From: Bacteroidales bacterium UBA6267
GTDB lineage: Bacteria > Bacteroidota > Bacteroidia > Bacteroidales > UBA1556
Length of the DNA: 50,084 bases
Assembly: GCA_002440745.1 (NCBI GenBank)
Contig: DJVB01000025.1
Span: 1 to 50,084, forward strand
Reading direction: 5' to 3'
Below, piece by piece: positions 23,754-33,247 of this stretch. Numbering within the stretch: the first letter of the stretch is position 1; the number at the start of each line of letters is the position of its first letter. The position numbers were made by a program, and so were the translations under genes. A model generated the notes under the pieces. The model was not told where the DNA came from. It worked only from the letters and a program-made list of their open reading frames with translations, and made no database searches.

Positions 23754-25334
23754 ATGGCAGAAATAAAACCGGCTGAAGTATCGGCGATTTTAAGAAAACA
23801 ATTGGCTGGCTTCGACTCCCAGGCGAAACTTGAAGAAACAGGTACCATTTTGCAAGTTGGTGATGGCATTGCCCGCATCTATGGCCTTAACAATGTGGAA
23901 TTAGGTGAATTAATTGAGTTTGGTAATACCGGAATGATGGGTATTGCGATGAACCTTGAAGAAGATAATGTTGGCGCTGTTGTTTTAGGTAATACTTCCA
24001 CAGTGCAGGAAGGTGACTCCGTGAAACGCACCAAACGCATTGCTTCTATCAAAGTGGGTGAAGGAATGTTAGGCCGCGTTGTTGACACCCTCGGAAATCC
24101 AATTGATGGCCGTGGCGAAATTGGCGGCGAATTGCTCGAAATGCCTCTTGAACGTAAGGCTCCCGGCGTTATCTACCGTCAACCGGTAAACGAGCCTCTC
24201 CAAACTGGTATCAAAGCTATTGATGCTATGATTCCTATTGGACGCGGACAGCGTGAGCTTCTTATCGGGGACCGTCAGACTGGAAAATCGACAATCGCTG
24301 TGGATACTATAATAAATCAGAAAGAATTTTATGAAAAAGGAGAACCGGTTTATTGTATCTATGTGGCTGTAGGTCAAAAAGGTAGTACCGTTGCCAACCT
24401 TGTAAAAACTCTCGATGAACATGGTGCAATGGCCTATACCATCATTGTATCGGCAACTGCCAGCGATCCTGCTGCTATGCAATTCTATGCTCCTTTTGCT
24501 GGTGCTGCCATTGGAGAATATTTCCGCGACACCGGTCGTCCGGCATTGGTAATTTATGACGACCTCTCTAAACAAGCTGTGGCCTATCGCGAAGTGTCGC
24601 TGTTGCTTCGCCGCCCTCCAGGACGTGAAGCATATCCGGGTGACGTTTTCTACCTTCACTCTCGTTTGTTAGAAAGAGCCGCTAAAATTATTAATTCCGA
24701 CAGTGTTGCTTCTAATATGAATGACCTACCGGAAACGCTAAAAGGCAGAGTAAAAGGTGGTGGCTCATTGACTGCGCTTCCAATCATCGAAACTCAGGCC
24801 GGTGACGTTTCGGCTTATATTCCAACCAACGTTATTTCCATCACCGATGGACAGATTTTCTTGGAAACCAACTTGTTTAACTCCGGTGTCCGTCCTGCCA
24901 TCAACGTTGGTATTTCGGTATCTCGTGTTGGTGGTAATGCGCAAATCAAATCTATGAAGAAAGTTGCCGGCACCTTGAAGCTTGACCAAGCTCAATTCCG
25001 TGAGTTAGAGGCCTTTTCTAAATTTGGCTCCGACTTAGATGCGGCTACAATGGCTGTTTTGGCAAAAGGTCGCCGTAACGTAGAAATTTTGAAACAAAAT
25101 CAGTTTAGCCCCTATCGAGTTGATGAGCAAATCGCTATTTTATACTGTGGCACCAAAGGTTTGATTTCTAAAGTTCCCGTGAATAAAGTGAAAGCTTTTG
25201 AGGCTGAATTTATTGCCGCAATGAAAGAAAACAACGCCGCTGCAATGATGGACCTTGCAAAAGGAAATCTTTCTGACGATGCCATTAAGGCTATCGAAGC
25301 TACAGCAGCAGAAATTGTAAAACATTATATTTAA
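23754..25334 (+). CDS. atpA: F0F1 ATP synthase subunit alpha
   Basis: A 526-residue alpha subunit of F1. The P-loop is GDRQTGKS, and IAIYVAVGQKGSTVA-like IYVAVGQKGSTVANL, YDDLSKQAVAYRE, RRPPGREAYPGDVFYLHSRLLERAA and the arginine-containing NVGISVSRVGGNAQ blocks are all intact. It lies between atpH and atpG in the usual order. Confidence 0.98.
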   Translation: MAEIKPAEVSAILRKQLAGFDSQAKLEETGTILQVGDGIARIYGLNNVELGELIEFGNTGMMGIAMNLEEDNVGAVVLGNTSTVQEGDSVKRTKRIASIKVGEGMLGRVVDTLGNPIDGRGEIGGELLEMPLERKAPGVIYRQPVNEPLQTGIKAIDAMIPIGRGQRELLIGDRQTGKSTIAVDTIINQKEFYEKGEPVYCIYVAVGQKGSTVANLVKTLDEHGAMAYTIIVSATASDPAAMQFYAPFAGAAIGEYFRDTGRPALVIYDDLSKQAVAYREVSLLLRRPPGREAYPGDVFYLHSRLLERAAKIINSDSVASNMNDLPETLKGRVKGGGSLTALPIIETQAGDVSAYIPTNVISITDGQIFLETNLFNSGVRPAINVGISVSRVGGNAQIKSMKKVAGTLKLDQAQFRELEAFSKFGSDLDAATMAVLAKGRRNVEILKQNQFSPYRVDEQIAILYCGTKGLISKVPVNKVKAFEAEFIAAMKENNAAAMMDLAKGNLSDDAIKAIEATAAEIVKHYI

Positions 25335-25346
25335 TACATTCATCGG

Positions 25347-26225
25347 ATGGCTAATTTAAAGGAAATACGAATCAGAATTGCCTCGGTTGAGTCCACTAAG
25401 CAGATTACAAGCGCCATGAAATTGGTGGCTGCTTCAAAGCTGCGTAGAGCTCAGGATGCCATTCTGATGATGCGCCCCTACGCTGCCAAGATGCACGAAA
25501 TTCTTCAAAATCTATCTTCGGGCGATTCTTCCGACGAAAATGTGTATGGGCGTCAATCGGCTATAAATAAAGTACTCATTATCGCTATTACTTCCAATCG
25601 CGGTCTTTGCGGAGCATTCAATGCAAATGTGATAAAGAGAGTTAACTATTTGTTGGCCAATGATTATCATTCGCAAAATCAGCAGGGTAATGTGGACATC
25701 ATTACCGTTGGTAGAAAGGCTTCTGAGTTTTTTGCAAAATCGGCTTATCATCTCAAAGAAAAGCATGATCATATTTGGGATGAACTCAACTGGTCGGTTG
25801 CACAAAATTTCACTGAGTCGATCTTGAAAAAGTTTAGAGAAGGTGAATACGACCGCATCGACTTGGTTTATAATCAGTTTAAGAATGCCGGTTCGCAAGT
25901 GCTTACCGTTGAGCAATTTTTGCCCGTAAAACCTGTTGATTCAGAAACTGTTGCCAAAACTTCCATCGATTATATCATGGAGCCTTCCAAGGAGGTAATA
26001 GTTGAAGGTTTGATTCCTAAGTCGCTTAAAGTGCAGCTTTATAAGGCCTTACTCGACAGTTATGCCTCAGAGCATGGAGCACGAATGACCGCAATGCACA
26101 AGGCTACGGATAATGCCACTGAAATGGTTAAGGAGCTTAAATTGGTTTATAATAAAGCCCGTCAAGCAACAATTACTAACGAAATTATCGAAATTGTCGG
26201 CGGTGCAAATGCACTAAAAGGATAA
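25347..26225 (+). CDS. atpG: F0F1 ATP synthase subunit gamma
   Basis: A 292-residue gamma subunit, the central rotor shaft. The N-terminal KEIRIRIASVESTKQITSAMKLVAASKLRRAQ and C-terminal SEHGARMTAMHKATDNATEMVKELKLVYNKARQATITNEIIEIVGGANAL helices are the paired coiled coil. It is the last gene of the operon and is followed by a terminator at 26251-26277; in many bacteria atpD and atpC would follow here but they do not. Confidence 0.97.
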   Translation: MANLKEIRIRIASVESTKQITSAMKLVAASKLRRAQDAILMMRPYAAKMHEILQNLSSGDSSDENVYGRQSAINKVLIIAITSNRGLCGAFNANVIKRVNYLLANDYHSQNQQGNVDIITVGRKASEFFAKSAYHLKEKHDHIWDELNWSVAQNFTESILKKFREGEYDRIDLVYNQFKNAGSQVLTVEQFLPVKPVDSETVAKTSIDYIMEPSKEVIVEGLIPKSLKVQLYKALLDSYASEHGARMTAMHKATDNATEMVKELKLVYNKARQATITNEIIEIVGGANALKG

Positions 26226-26250
26226 AGATAAAATTATCTTATACAATACT

Positions 26251-26277
26251 AAGCCTCCAAATCGGGGGCTTTTTTTT
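26251..26277 (+). terminator. Rho-independent terminator of the atp operon
   Basis: AAGCCTCC and GGGGGCTT (26251-26271) pair around AAATC and are followed by a run of T. Confidence 0.85.
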
Positions 26278-26288
26278 GTGAAGTATAA

Positions 26289-26456
26289 CTAATTTGGTGA
26301 GTGAAGTTGAATTAATTCCAATTTATCTCCTTTATAAACTGTTGTCCCAATAGCATTAAACCAATTGAGTGTTGAGGTTGAAAGACTGTCTGAAGAAAAG
26401 TCAATTAACAGATAATGAGGGTGATATAGCTTGATTATTGCAAGTTTTATCTTTAT
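26289..26456 (-). pseudogene. Possible degraded coding fragment
   Basis: The reverse strand is open for 55 codons between two stops without an ATG. It reads ..KLYHPHYLLIDFSSDSLS and then STLNWFNAIGTTVYKGDKLE, a composition and hydrophobic pattern more protein-like than its surroundings. No family is recognised and no start or promoter is seen. It could be the C-terminal remnant of a lost gene in the otherwise empty 26278-26712 gap. Confidence 0.25.
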
Positions 26457-26712
26457 TCAAAGCACTTTTATATCCTCAATCCTAAAAAAAATCAACGACT
26501 TTCTCCCCTAATTTCTCGAAGATTTATTTTTTGTATGGATACCAAATTCATCCTCCTGAATATTCTTTCTTCCCCCCAAACTCCCTTTAACTATTTCAGA
26601 TTGAACGTTTACTGATTGATGGGTAATTTTTGACCATATTCTGACGTTTGGCTGTTTAGCGGCAGATATTTTGTTAAAAAGGCTTAATTGTTTAACTTTA
26701 AAATCAAACGTT

Positions 26713-27372
26713 ATGAAACCTAAAAAGTCGAAAAGTGCAAATTTGGAAAAATGGAAATCCGTATTTTTCCTTACAGGGATGGCAATTACTATAGCTACGC
26801 TATTGTTTGCCTTCGAAACTAAATCTAAAAATGTTCGTCTGCTGATTGTTGAAGATGGCTTCACTATTTTTGAAGACACTTACGTTGAAAACACAAGGAG
26901 AGAAGACGTGAAGAATCAACCAAAACCTCAAGTTTTGTCCAACACCTTCACTCTTGTTGACAACAACAACACAGTTGAAATTCCTGATTATATTCTGCCG
27001 GAGGATTGGAATCCTGATGATGGATTCGAAATGGTTAATGAGCCGGAAGAGGTCTTTGTGGATGATTTCATTCCTTTCCCTTCAATTGGCGCCGAGTTTC
27101 CGGGTAATATTCATGAGTATTTGGCTCGAAATACCAAATATCCCGACCTGGCACGCCAAATGGATTTGCAAGGAATTGTGTATCTCAAATTTCGAGTAAA
27201 AAATGATGGCTCGATTGGTCAGATTGAAATTCAAAGGGGTGTTCATCCCATCTTAGACGAAGAAGCCATACGTGTTGTGCGCTCCATGCCGTTGTGGAAA
27301 CCTGCTATTCAAGGGGATAGAAAAGTGTCAACGGATGTGTCAATTGCAATCAAATTTATTTTAAGAAACTAA
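26713..27372 (+). CDS. TonB family protein (energy transducer)
   Basis: About 219 residues from the ATG at 26713; the in-frame upstream start at 26671 adds an implausible N-terminus. Residues 17-36 form one membrane anchor (VFFLTGMAITIATLLFAF), followed by an acidic, proline-containing periplasmic spacer. The C-terminal TonB domain runs from YPDLARQMDLQGIVYLKFRV to SIAIKFIL. It spans the periplasm and transmits ExbB/ExbD energy to outer-membrane receptors, two of which are in this window. No exb genes are adjacent; the Exb operon is 10 kb away. The anchor-plus-short-spacer form resembles the orphan TonB proteins common in this phylum. Confidence 0.88.
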   Translation: MKPKKSKSANLEKWKSVFFLTGMAITIATLLFAFETKSKNVRLLIVEDGFTIFEDTYVENTRREDVKNQPKPQVLSNTFTLVDNNNTVEIPDYILPEDWNPDDGFEMVNEPEEVFVDDFIPFPSIGAEFPGNIHEYLARNTKYPDLARQMDLQGIVYLKFRVKNDGSIGQIEIQRGVHPILDEEAIRVVRSMPLWKPAIQGDRKVSTDVSIAIKFILRN

Positions 27373-27421
27373 ATTCGGGTGGTTTTCCCGTTTTGAAACA
27401 AAGTCTTAATCTGAAATAATG

Positions 27422-27464
27422 AAGGAGTAGATTGGATTTTTCCAATATCTACTCCTTTCCTTTT
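27422..27464 (+). terminator. Rho-independent terminator after the TonB gene
   Basis: AAGGAGTAGATTGG (27422-27435) pairs with CCAATATCTACTCCTT (27443-27458, two unpaired bases), followed by TCCTTTT. Confidence 0.75.
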
Positions 27465-27626
27465 GTATTTATTTTAATGAGTTGGTTTATCAAATAGTTG
27501 TAAATCAATTTTATAATAAATTCTATGTTTTTTATTAGTTAGCTTTACTTGACCTGCCTAATCGCTTCACTTTAATATTGCAACAGTTTATTCATTTATG
27601 TTAGCTTCCATTATCAAGTTTTATTA

Positions 27627-29642
27627 ATGAAAAGATTTCTATTTTTAGATTGCATAAATAATCCGGTTGAATTTGAAATTGAAGAGTTAAAGGCTTCAAT
27701 AGGCAAATTTAGTTGGGAAACGGTTTCTAATCATGCACAATTATTGCCTGTTTTATCAAAGTCAAGGCCTGATATTCTTTTAATTCATTCGAATGCCGAT
27801 TCGGATTTAGTGGATTTTACCCTAAGTCATTTTAGTAATACGCCTTTTTCCGAAAAAACACCTCTGCTTTTTTTAGTTGCAGATATTCAGCATTTAAGCC
27901 TTTTGAAAAAAATCAATCCTGAGTTTTTTTTCGTCTCCGTCTTAATGATTCCTTTTCTTGAAGTTGAGCTTAAATCTCACCTTACATCGATGATTAATCT
28001 TGTTGATTCTGAAAGTATTCGTTTTCAAACTCAACTTCGTGAAACTTTATTAGATATCTATAAACTATCGAATATTCAGTTGAATAATAAGCTTTTAGCT
28101 GATCAAACATGGTTCCTAATTAAAAAACTGTTTCCTTCTTTATCCGGAGTTTACTGCGGCATTTATAATGCGGTTGAAAACGTTTTCGATTTAGTTTTTA
28201 GCGATGGCAATCAGCTTACACAAAAGATTCCTGCAGCTACACCTCCTCTTTCACTTGTGCTGGAAAACAAGCAATTATATCATTTGTCTCCTGATAATAT
28301 TCGGGATATGAAGCTCAATGATAAAATTATAATTTGTAACGAGGATTGTTTCTGGTTAGGTTTACCTATTATTACCAATAATCAGTTTCATGGAGTAATT
28401 TCTTTTTCCAAAACTATAGCTCAAGGTGATTTTTCAGGTCGTGAAAAGGAGAGTTTAATGCTGATAGTTAGGTCTTTATCCCTAATAATTGGTAGTCGAA
28501 TTGCGGCAAATCAGTTGAATTTGGCATTGGAAAGGAGTCAACAGTCGGAGCGTTTAAAGGATAATTTCTTGTCTAATATTAGCCACGAAATTCGAACTCC
28601 GCTTAATGCCATCATTGGTTTTTCGAGTTTGCTCGATGAGGATTTGTCTCCGAATGTTCGCCATGAATATGTGGAAATGATTATGGACGGCGGGCAAAAT
28701 CTTATGCGAATTATTGATGATATTGTTGATGTCTCTCGTATTCAATCGGGTGAAATAAAAATACAAGCTACAGATGTCAATCTTATTGACTTGATTCATC
28801 AGGTTGCGGACCAATATTATAGGCAGATTGAAAATCAGAATATTCCATTAAAGCTTAAGCTCGAGTTGCCTAAAATTGTCAGTAAATTAATTATTAAAGC
28901 CGATGCTTATAGATTAAAGCAGATTTTGGAAAACTTGCTGAATAATGCTTTAAAATTTACTAATCATGGCGAGATTACCTTAGGCTTTAAATATTTGAAT
29001 GATGAATTATTGGAGTTTTATGTTTCCGATACCGGAATAGGAATACCTGCCAAAGATTTGGATAATATCTTTAATCGGTTTGTTCAGTTGGAAGTGGGGC
29101 ACGTTAGGCAATATGGCGGTAATGGTCTTGGGCTTAGCATCACGAAAAGCTTAGTGGAATTGATGAATGGTAAAATCACGGTGGATTCTCAGTTGGGTGT
29201 AGGTAGCAGATTTAGCTTTACTCTTCCATTGGAACAAGAAAAATTTATTAGCAGTAGGCCTGTCAATCAGCGATATAAGTGGAATGATAAGCGCATTTTG
29301 TTGGTGGATGATATTGAGGCTAACCTACAATTCTTAGACATTTTGATTCGCAAAACAGGCGCTAAAACACAAATGGCTTATAATGGTCTGAAGGCATTGG
29401 AAGCCATTGCTCGTGAACCCAATTTCGACTTGGTAATCATGGACTTACAAATGCCGGAGATGGATGGTTACACTGCCACGCGAATCATCAAGAGCAGGTT
29501 TCCACATATTAAAATTATTGTGCAAACAGCTTATAGTGAGCTAAGCGACCGCCAGAAAGCTTTCAAGTCGGGTTGTGACGACTTTATGGAAAAACCAATT
29601 CGGGCCGAAGAGTTGTTAAGGAAAATAAATCAGTTATTTTAG
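27627..29642 (+). CDS. Hybrid sensor histidine kinase/response regulator
   Basis: A 671-residue soluble hybrid kinase. Residues 1-130 look like a degenerate receiver-type fold (PDILLIHSN..., no full acidic pocket seen). Residues ~145-290 resemble a GAF sensor domain. A HisKA domain carries the phospho-accepting histidine in NISHEIRTPLNAIIGFSS (about residue 319). The HATPase has NLLNNALKFT, DTGIGIP (about 468) and GGNGLGLSI. The C-terminal receiver has ILLVDD, the phosphorylated aspartate in VIMDLQMPEMDG (about 605) and the lysine in EKPI. No membrane helices, so it senses a cytoplasmic signal. No cognate regulator is next to it. It converges on pgk with 9 bp between stops. Confidence 0.93.
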   Translation: MKRFLFLDCINNPVEFEIEELKASIGKFSWETVSNHAQLLPVLSKSRPDILLIHSNADSDLVDFTLSHFSNTPFSEKTPLLFLVADIQHLSLLKKINPEFFFVSVLMIPFLEVELKSHLTSMINLVDSESIRFQTQLRETLLDIYKLSNIQLNNKLLADQTWFLIKKLFPSLSGVYCGIYNAVENVFDLVFSDGNQLTQKIPAATPPLSLVLENKQLYHLSPDNIRDMKLNDKIIICNEDCFWLGLPIITNNQFHGVISFSKTIAQGDFSGREKESLMLIVRSLSLIIGSRIAANQLNLALERSQQSERLKDNFLSNISHEIRTPLNAIIGFSSLLDEDLSPNVRHEYVEMIMDGGQNLMRIIDDIVDVSRIQSGEIKIQATDVNLIDLIHQVADQYYRQIENQNIPLKLKLELPKIVSKLIIKADAYRLKQILENLLNNALKFTNHGEITLGFKYLNDELLEFYVSDTGIGIPAKDLDNIFNRFVQLEVGHVRQYGGNGLGLSITKSLVELMNGKITVDSQLGVGSRFSFTLPLEQEKFISSRPVNQRYKWNDKRILLVDDIEANLQFLDILIRKTGAKTQMAYNGLKALEAIAREPNFDLVIMDLQMPEMDGYTATRIIKSRFPHIKIIVQTAYSELSDRQKAFKSGCDDFMEKPIRAEELLRKINQLF

Positions 29643-29651
29643 AAGTTTCCT

Positions 29652-30842
29652 TTAGTTTTCAATAGCTGCAATTCCGGGAAGTTTAAGCCCTTCCAAGTAT
29701 TCCAACATGGCACCGCCTCCGGTAGAAATATACGACATCATGGTTGATAAGTCATATTTGTTGATGGCTGCAACGCTGTCGCCGCCGCCAATAGCTGAAT
29801 AGCCGCCGGCATTGGTCATGGCAGACACTGCAATGGCAACTGAGCGCGTCCCATGCTGAAAATTGTCCATTTCAAAAACGCCCATCGGACCGTTCCAAAG
29901 TACCATGGAGGAATTTAAAATCACTTCGGTTGCTTTCTTTATCGCCTTTGGTCCGATATCTAAACCCATCCAACCGTCAGGAATTTCACCGGCAGCAACT
30001 ATCTGACGATTAGCGTCATTAGCGAATTTATCGGCTGCAACTATGTCGGCAGGAAGTATCAAATTGACTCCTTTTGCTACCATCTCAAGAATGGTTTGGC
30101 GTGCTTCTTCAACTTTATCCTCTTCGAAAAGGGAGTTTCCAATATTGCCACCCAATGCTTTAATGAAGGTAAAAACCATTCCGCCGCCAATTATCATATT
30201 ATCAACCCGACCAATCAAATTTCTGATGATATCAATCTTTGTCGATACTTTCGATCCGCCTATAATTGCGGTATATGGATGAATATTGCTGCTGAGTACT
30301 TTTTCTAAATTCACTATCTCATTATTCATCAAATAGCCAAAATACTTATCCTTTGGGAAGTATTTAGCTACTATGGTTGTTGAGGCATGAGCTCGGTGAG
30401 CTGTGCCAAAAGCATCATTCACATAAGCATCGCCCAAACTTGCTAAATGGGATGAAAAATCTTCATCTCCGCTTTCTTCACCGGCGTAAAAACGAATATT
30501 TTCTAAAAGCATAATCGAGCCCCAGTTGAGCTTTTCGATTTCTTTGATGGTTTGCTCACTAATGAGCTCTCGCTCGAAATGTACCTTTTTACCCATAAGT
30601 TTGGATAACTGCTCAGCCACAGGCTCCAACGACATGCTAAGGTTGACCTTCCCCTTTGGTCTTCCTAAATGTGACATCAGAATAAGCTTTGCTCCATCAT
30701 TTACAATCTTTTGGATGGAAGGAATGGATTCCCGAATTCTTGTGTCGTCTGTAACTTTTCCGTTCTCGTCTATCGGCACGTTAAAGTCAACGCGCATCAG
30801 TACGCGCTTGCCTTTGAAATTTACGTCTTGAATGGATTTCAT
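29652..30842 (-). CDS. pgk: Phosphoglycerate kinase
   Basis: About 396 residues from the ATG at 30842; MKSIQDVNFKGKRVLMRVDFNVP is the usual N-terminus, so the longer upstream reading start is rejected. The RVDFNVP, LMSHLGRPKG, GTAHRAHAS, IIGGSKVSTKI and C-terminal SAIGGGDSVAAINKY motifs are intact. It makes ATP from 1,3-bisphosphoglycerate in glycolysis. A TACTTTTG -7 box lies 40 bp upstream. Confidence 0.98.
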   Translation of the reverse strand: MKSIQDVNFKGKRVLMRVDFNVPIDENGKVTDDTRIRESIPSIQKIVNDGAKLILMSHLGRPKGKVNLSMSLEPVAEQLSKLMGKKVHFERELISEQTIKEIEKLNWGSIMLLENIRFYAGEESGDEDFSSHLASLGDAYVNDAFGTAHRAHASTTIVAKYFPKDKYFGYLMNNEIVNLEKVLSSNIHPYTAIIGGSKVSTKIDIIRNLIGRVDNMIIGGGMVFTFIKALGGNIGNSLFEEDKVEEARQTILEMVAKGVNLILPADIVAADKFANDANRQIVAAGEIPDGWMGLDIGPKAIKKATEVILNSSMVLWNGPMGVFEMDNFQHGTRSVAIAVSAMTNAGGYSAIGGGDSVAAINKYDLSTMMSYISTGGGAMLEYLEGLKLPGIAAIEN

Positions 30843-30881
30843 AGTGTTGATTATTATTAAAATGACCTTTACTTTCGACAG

Positions 30882-30889
30882 CAAAAGTA
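30882..30889 (-). promoter_or_regulatory. -7 promoter box (TACTTTTG) of pgk
   Basis: The reverse strand reads TACTTTTGCTGTC, matching TAnnTTTG, and gives a leader of about 36 nt. Confidence 0.6.
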
Positions 30890-30960
30890 CGAATTAATCT
30901 ATTCGATGAAAAGAGTTAATTTTTTGATTTTTGCTGATATTTGGCAGGGGATGTTTTTAA

Positions 30961-31001
30961 AAAAAAGAGGATGCTCATTTCGTTGAACATCCTCTTTTTT
31001 T
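30961..31001. terminator. Bidirectional terminator after the PLD-like gene
   Basis: AAAAAAGAGGATG pairs with CATCCTCTTTTTT around a 14-nt loop, with A and T tracts on the outer sides. On the minus strand it ends the TonB-receptor/PLD operon. Confidence 0.9.
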
Positions 31002-31018
31002 ATGGTATTTGGTCGGGA

Positions 31019-33226
31019 TTATTTCACCACAAATTTGGTGATATAATTGCCGTTGTTGCTAAATAGATGAAGGATATAAACTCCTGATTCTAACGACTGA
31101 ATATCAATGGAAACATTGGACCCGTTGAGTGATTCAACTGTTTTCACAGATTTTCCGTCAAGGGAATAGATTTGTGCTGAGAAATCAGTGCTATAACCTC
31201 CTTCAATTTGAATATTGATTTGATTATCAGCAGGAATTGGATACACATTAACGGTTTGGGCAAAATTTCCATCGGTGATACCATTAGTAAGATTTTGCAT
31301 AAAACGATAATAGAATGCTTGGTAATATTGATTTGCAACCGACTCGTTGTAAACAACAAGGGTATTCTCATCGTTTGTATTGTTAGCGGCGTTGCTCCAG
31401 TTATGCGAACCGGTCAGAACAGCAGCCGTTGCAAGTCCGTTATCCACAACCATAAATTTATGGTGCATGATACCGCCTTGACTTTGGTCGTCTTGTAAGT
31501 TGTTGCCTATCAATGAAGAAAGAATTCCCCATACAGTTACTGAACAATCGTTTTCATGGTTAACTAATACTTTCAATGCCACATTATTATCGGTAACGGC
31601 ATCGTCCAAAGCGTAAGCAATGTCGGAGCGGGTAATAAGCATCGTAGCAATATCGAGGGTAGCTGTTGCGCTGCCAATTTGGCCAAGAATGATGTCGTTA
31701 GTGCCATCACTTGGGCTGAAATAGCACTCGACCGGCGAACCGCCAATGATAAACTCATGAGGAGTGTTATCAATTTTGTCGGGGCCGAATTTTGAGTTAG
31801 TTAAACTTGGTGTTGCAGTAGTGGAACCAAACATTTCATCGAACTCAAGAGTGTAGGCTAAAGCCAAAGATTTATCTTGAATGATAATCACATTATTGGG
31901 GTCGGTATTAATTTGACCCTCGGTGAGGTTAGTCGAACCGGTCCAGACAATCGGTTTATTTGGGTCAGTGCTATGAGCATCAAAAATGATGAATTTATTG
32001 TGCATAATGCCATACTGAGAACCTGTTGGATTAGAAATTTTTCCAATAGAAGGATCAAGTTGCTGAACGCCGGTATTGTTTGCAGCATTATCAAAAATAA
32101 CCCGAACTACAACTCCGCGATTTAGAGCATTATTTAAAGCAGTAGCTACATTGGCAATATTTGCCGAATTGAAATTATACATTGTAAAATCAATGGTTTC
32201 GGTTGCGCGGTCGATATACTTAATTAAGGTGTCGTCGATAGCATTGGGCAATGTGATTGCTGCTGTACCAGTGCTGACGGAATTATCTGCCGGAGTGTTG
32301 AAATAAACCAACATATTTCCTGAAGAAACCGACTGAGTTACAAAAACGCGAATAGGAGCGAAGGCAGTGTCTGTTCCTAAAACCGAAAAGGCTTGAATAT
32401 AATAGAGTTGCGATGGAGTTGCACCGCTAATTTTCAAGTGGTGATTTGCAGTTTTGTTGGTATCTGATTGATGGTTACCAAGTGTGGCAGTTGTACCATA
32501 AAACATTTCTGATGTTCCGGCTGCATCTGTTTGCCAATCGATCGTAAAACCTGAAGTAGAGAGGCTGTCTAATGTAACGGATGAAATCACGGAAATAGAA
32601 GAACTGTTGACAATGTCGTTTGAGTCGCGGCAAAGCAACTGATAACCTGTAGTCGGGCTGGAATAGCTAAATTGGGAAACAATACCTATCAACGAAACCG
32701 GGCCACTTGGAACTACTTGACCAATAAGTGGGTGTCCTGATCGAACATAGATGCTTGAGGTTTGTCCGTTTGCAGTGAAATTGTAGGAAGTGTTGCTGCT
32801 GAAAAGACCTCCGGGGTTGGTGGTGAAGGTTGCATTGTTTATGCGCACCAATTTTGATTCACGGGATTCAATCATAGAATCAGGCACAATAACCTCAGGC
32901 TGTGGAAGCGTATTACCGGAGTTGATTACCGAAACGGAAGTCACAGGATCAATTTCCAATAATTGGTTATAGTTTTTCAATACGCCGGTAACTAATATGC
33001 TATCGCCACGCTGAACGGTTGACATAGATGAACCATAAGCCGCTAAGCCACCGGTGCCATCCTGTAAATATCGGATTATGCCCAATTCGCTACCATTGGT
33101 AACGATACCTTTTACGGTTACTGTGGCTCCGACTCCAAGGTTTCGAGCTGCTTCAATGGTAATTTGAGCCTGGCTCATCATGGCCGAAAAGGCCAGAATT
33201 AAACTTAATAAAAATTTGATTTTCAT
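31019..33226 (-). CDS. Secreted phospholipase D-like protein with OB-fold, Fn3 and T9SS sorting domains
   Basis: A 735-residue exported protein. Signal peptide at residues 1-20 (ending SQAQ), then an OB-fold-like region (ITIEAARNLGVGATVTVKGIV, to about 120) seen in secreted nucleases, and an Fn3-like domain (about 215-300). The PLD domain carries two HKD motifs, HNKFIIFDAHSTDPNKPIVW near residue 408 and HHKFMVVDNGLATAAVLTGS near 588. The last 70 residues (NVYPIPADNQINI to FVVK) are a type IX secretion sorting domain. It is therefore predicted to be released or surface-bound and to hydrolyse phosphodiesters, such as extracellular DNA or phospholipids. It follows a TonB-dependent receptor by 21 bp in one operon. 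Confidence 0.9.
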   Translation of the reverse strand: MKIKFLLSLILAFSAMMSQAQITIEAARNLGVGATVTVKGIVTNGSELGIIRYLQDGTGGLAAYGSSMSTVQRGDSILVTGVLKNYNQLLEIDPVTSVSVINSGNTLPQPEVIVPDSMIESRESKLVRINNATFTTNPGGLFSSNTSYNFTANGQTSSIYVRSGHPLIGQVVPSGPVSLIGIVSQFSYSSPTTGYQLLCRDSNDIVNSSSISVISSVTLDSLSTSGFTIDWQTDAAGTSEMFYGTTATLGNHQSDTNKTANHHLKISGATPSQLYYIQAFSVLGTDTAFAPIRVFVTQSVSSGNMLVYFNTPADNSVSTGTAAITLPNAIDDTLIKYIDRATETIDFTMYNFNSANIANVATALNNALNRGVVVRVIFDNAANNTGVQQLDPSIGKISNPTGSQYGIMHNKFIIFDAHSTDPNKPIVWTGSTNLTEGQINTDPNNVIIIQDKSLALAYTLEFDEMFGSTTATPSLTNSKFGPDKIDNTPHEFIIGGSPVECYFSPSDGTNDIILGQIGSATATLDIATMLITRSDIAYALDDAVTDNNVALKVLVNHENDCSVTVWGILSSLIGNNLQDDQSQGGIMHHKFMVVDNGLATAAVLTGSHNWSNAANNTNDENTLVVYNESVANQYYQAFYYRFMQNLTNGITDGNFAQTVNVYPIPADNQINIQIEGGYSTDFSAQIYSLDGKSVKTVESLNGSNVSIDIQSLESGVYILHLFSNNGNYITKFVVK

Positions 33227-33247
33227 AGATTTGTAATTTATTGATTT

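Noticed and set aside
24069..24659. A 196-codon open frame antisense to atpA
   Set aside because: It is a shadow of a strongly conserved gene, and its composition has no family-like motifs; no promoter is seen for it.
23754..26225. Apparent loss of ATP synthase beta and epsilon genes as a broken operon
   Set aside because: Separate location of atpD and atpC is normal for many Bacteroidota, so it is not evidence of damage.
26508..26879. A 123-codon frame antisense to the start of the TonB gene
   Set aside because: It overlaps a confirmed gene and shows no domain or promoter.
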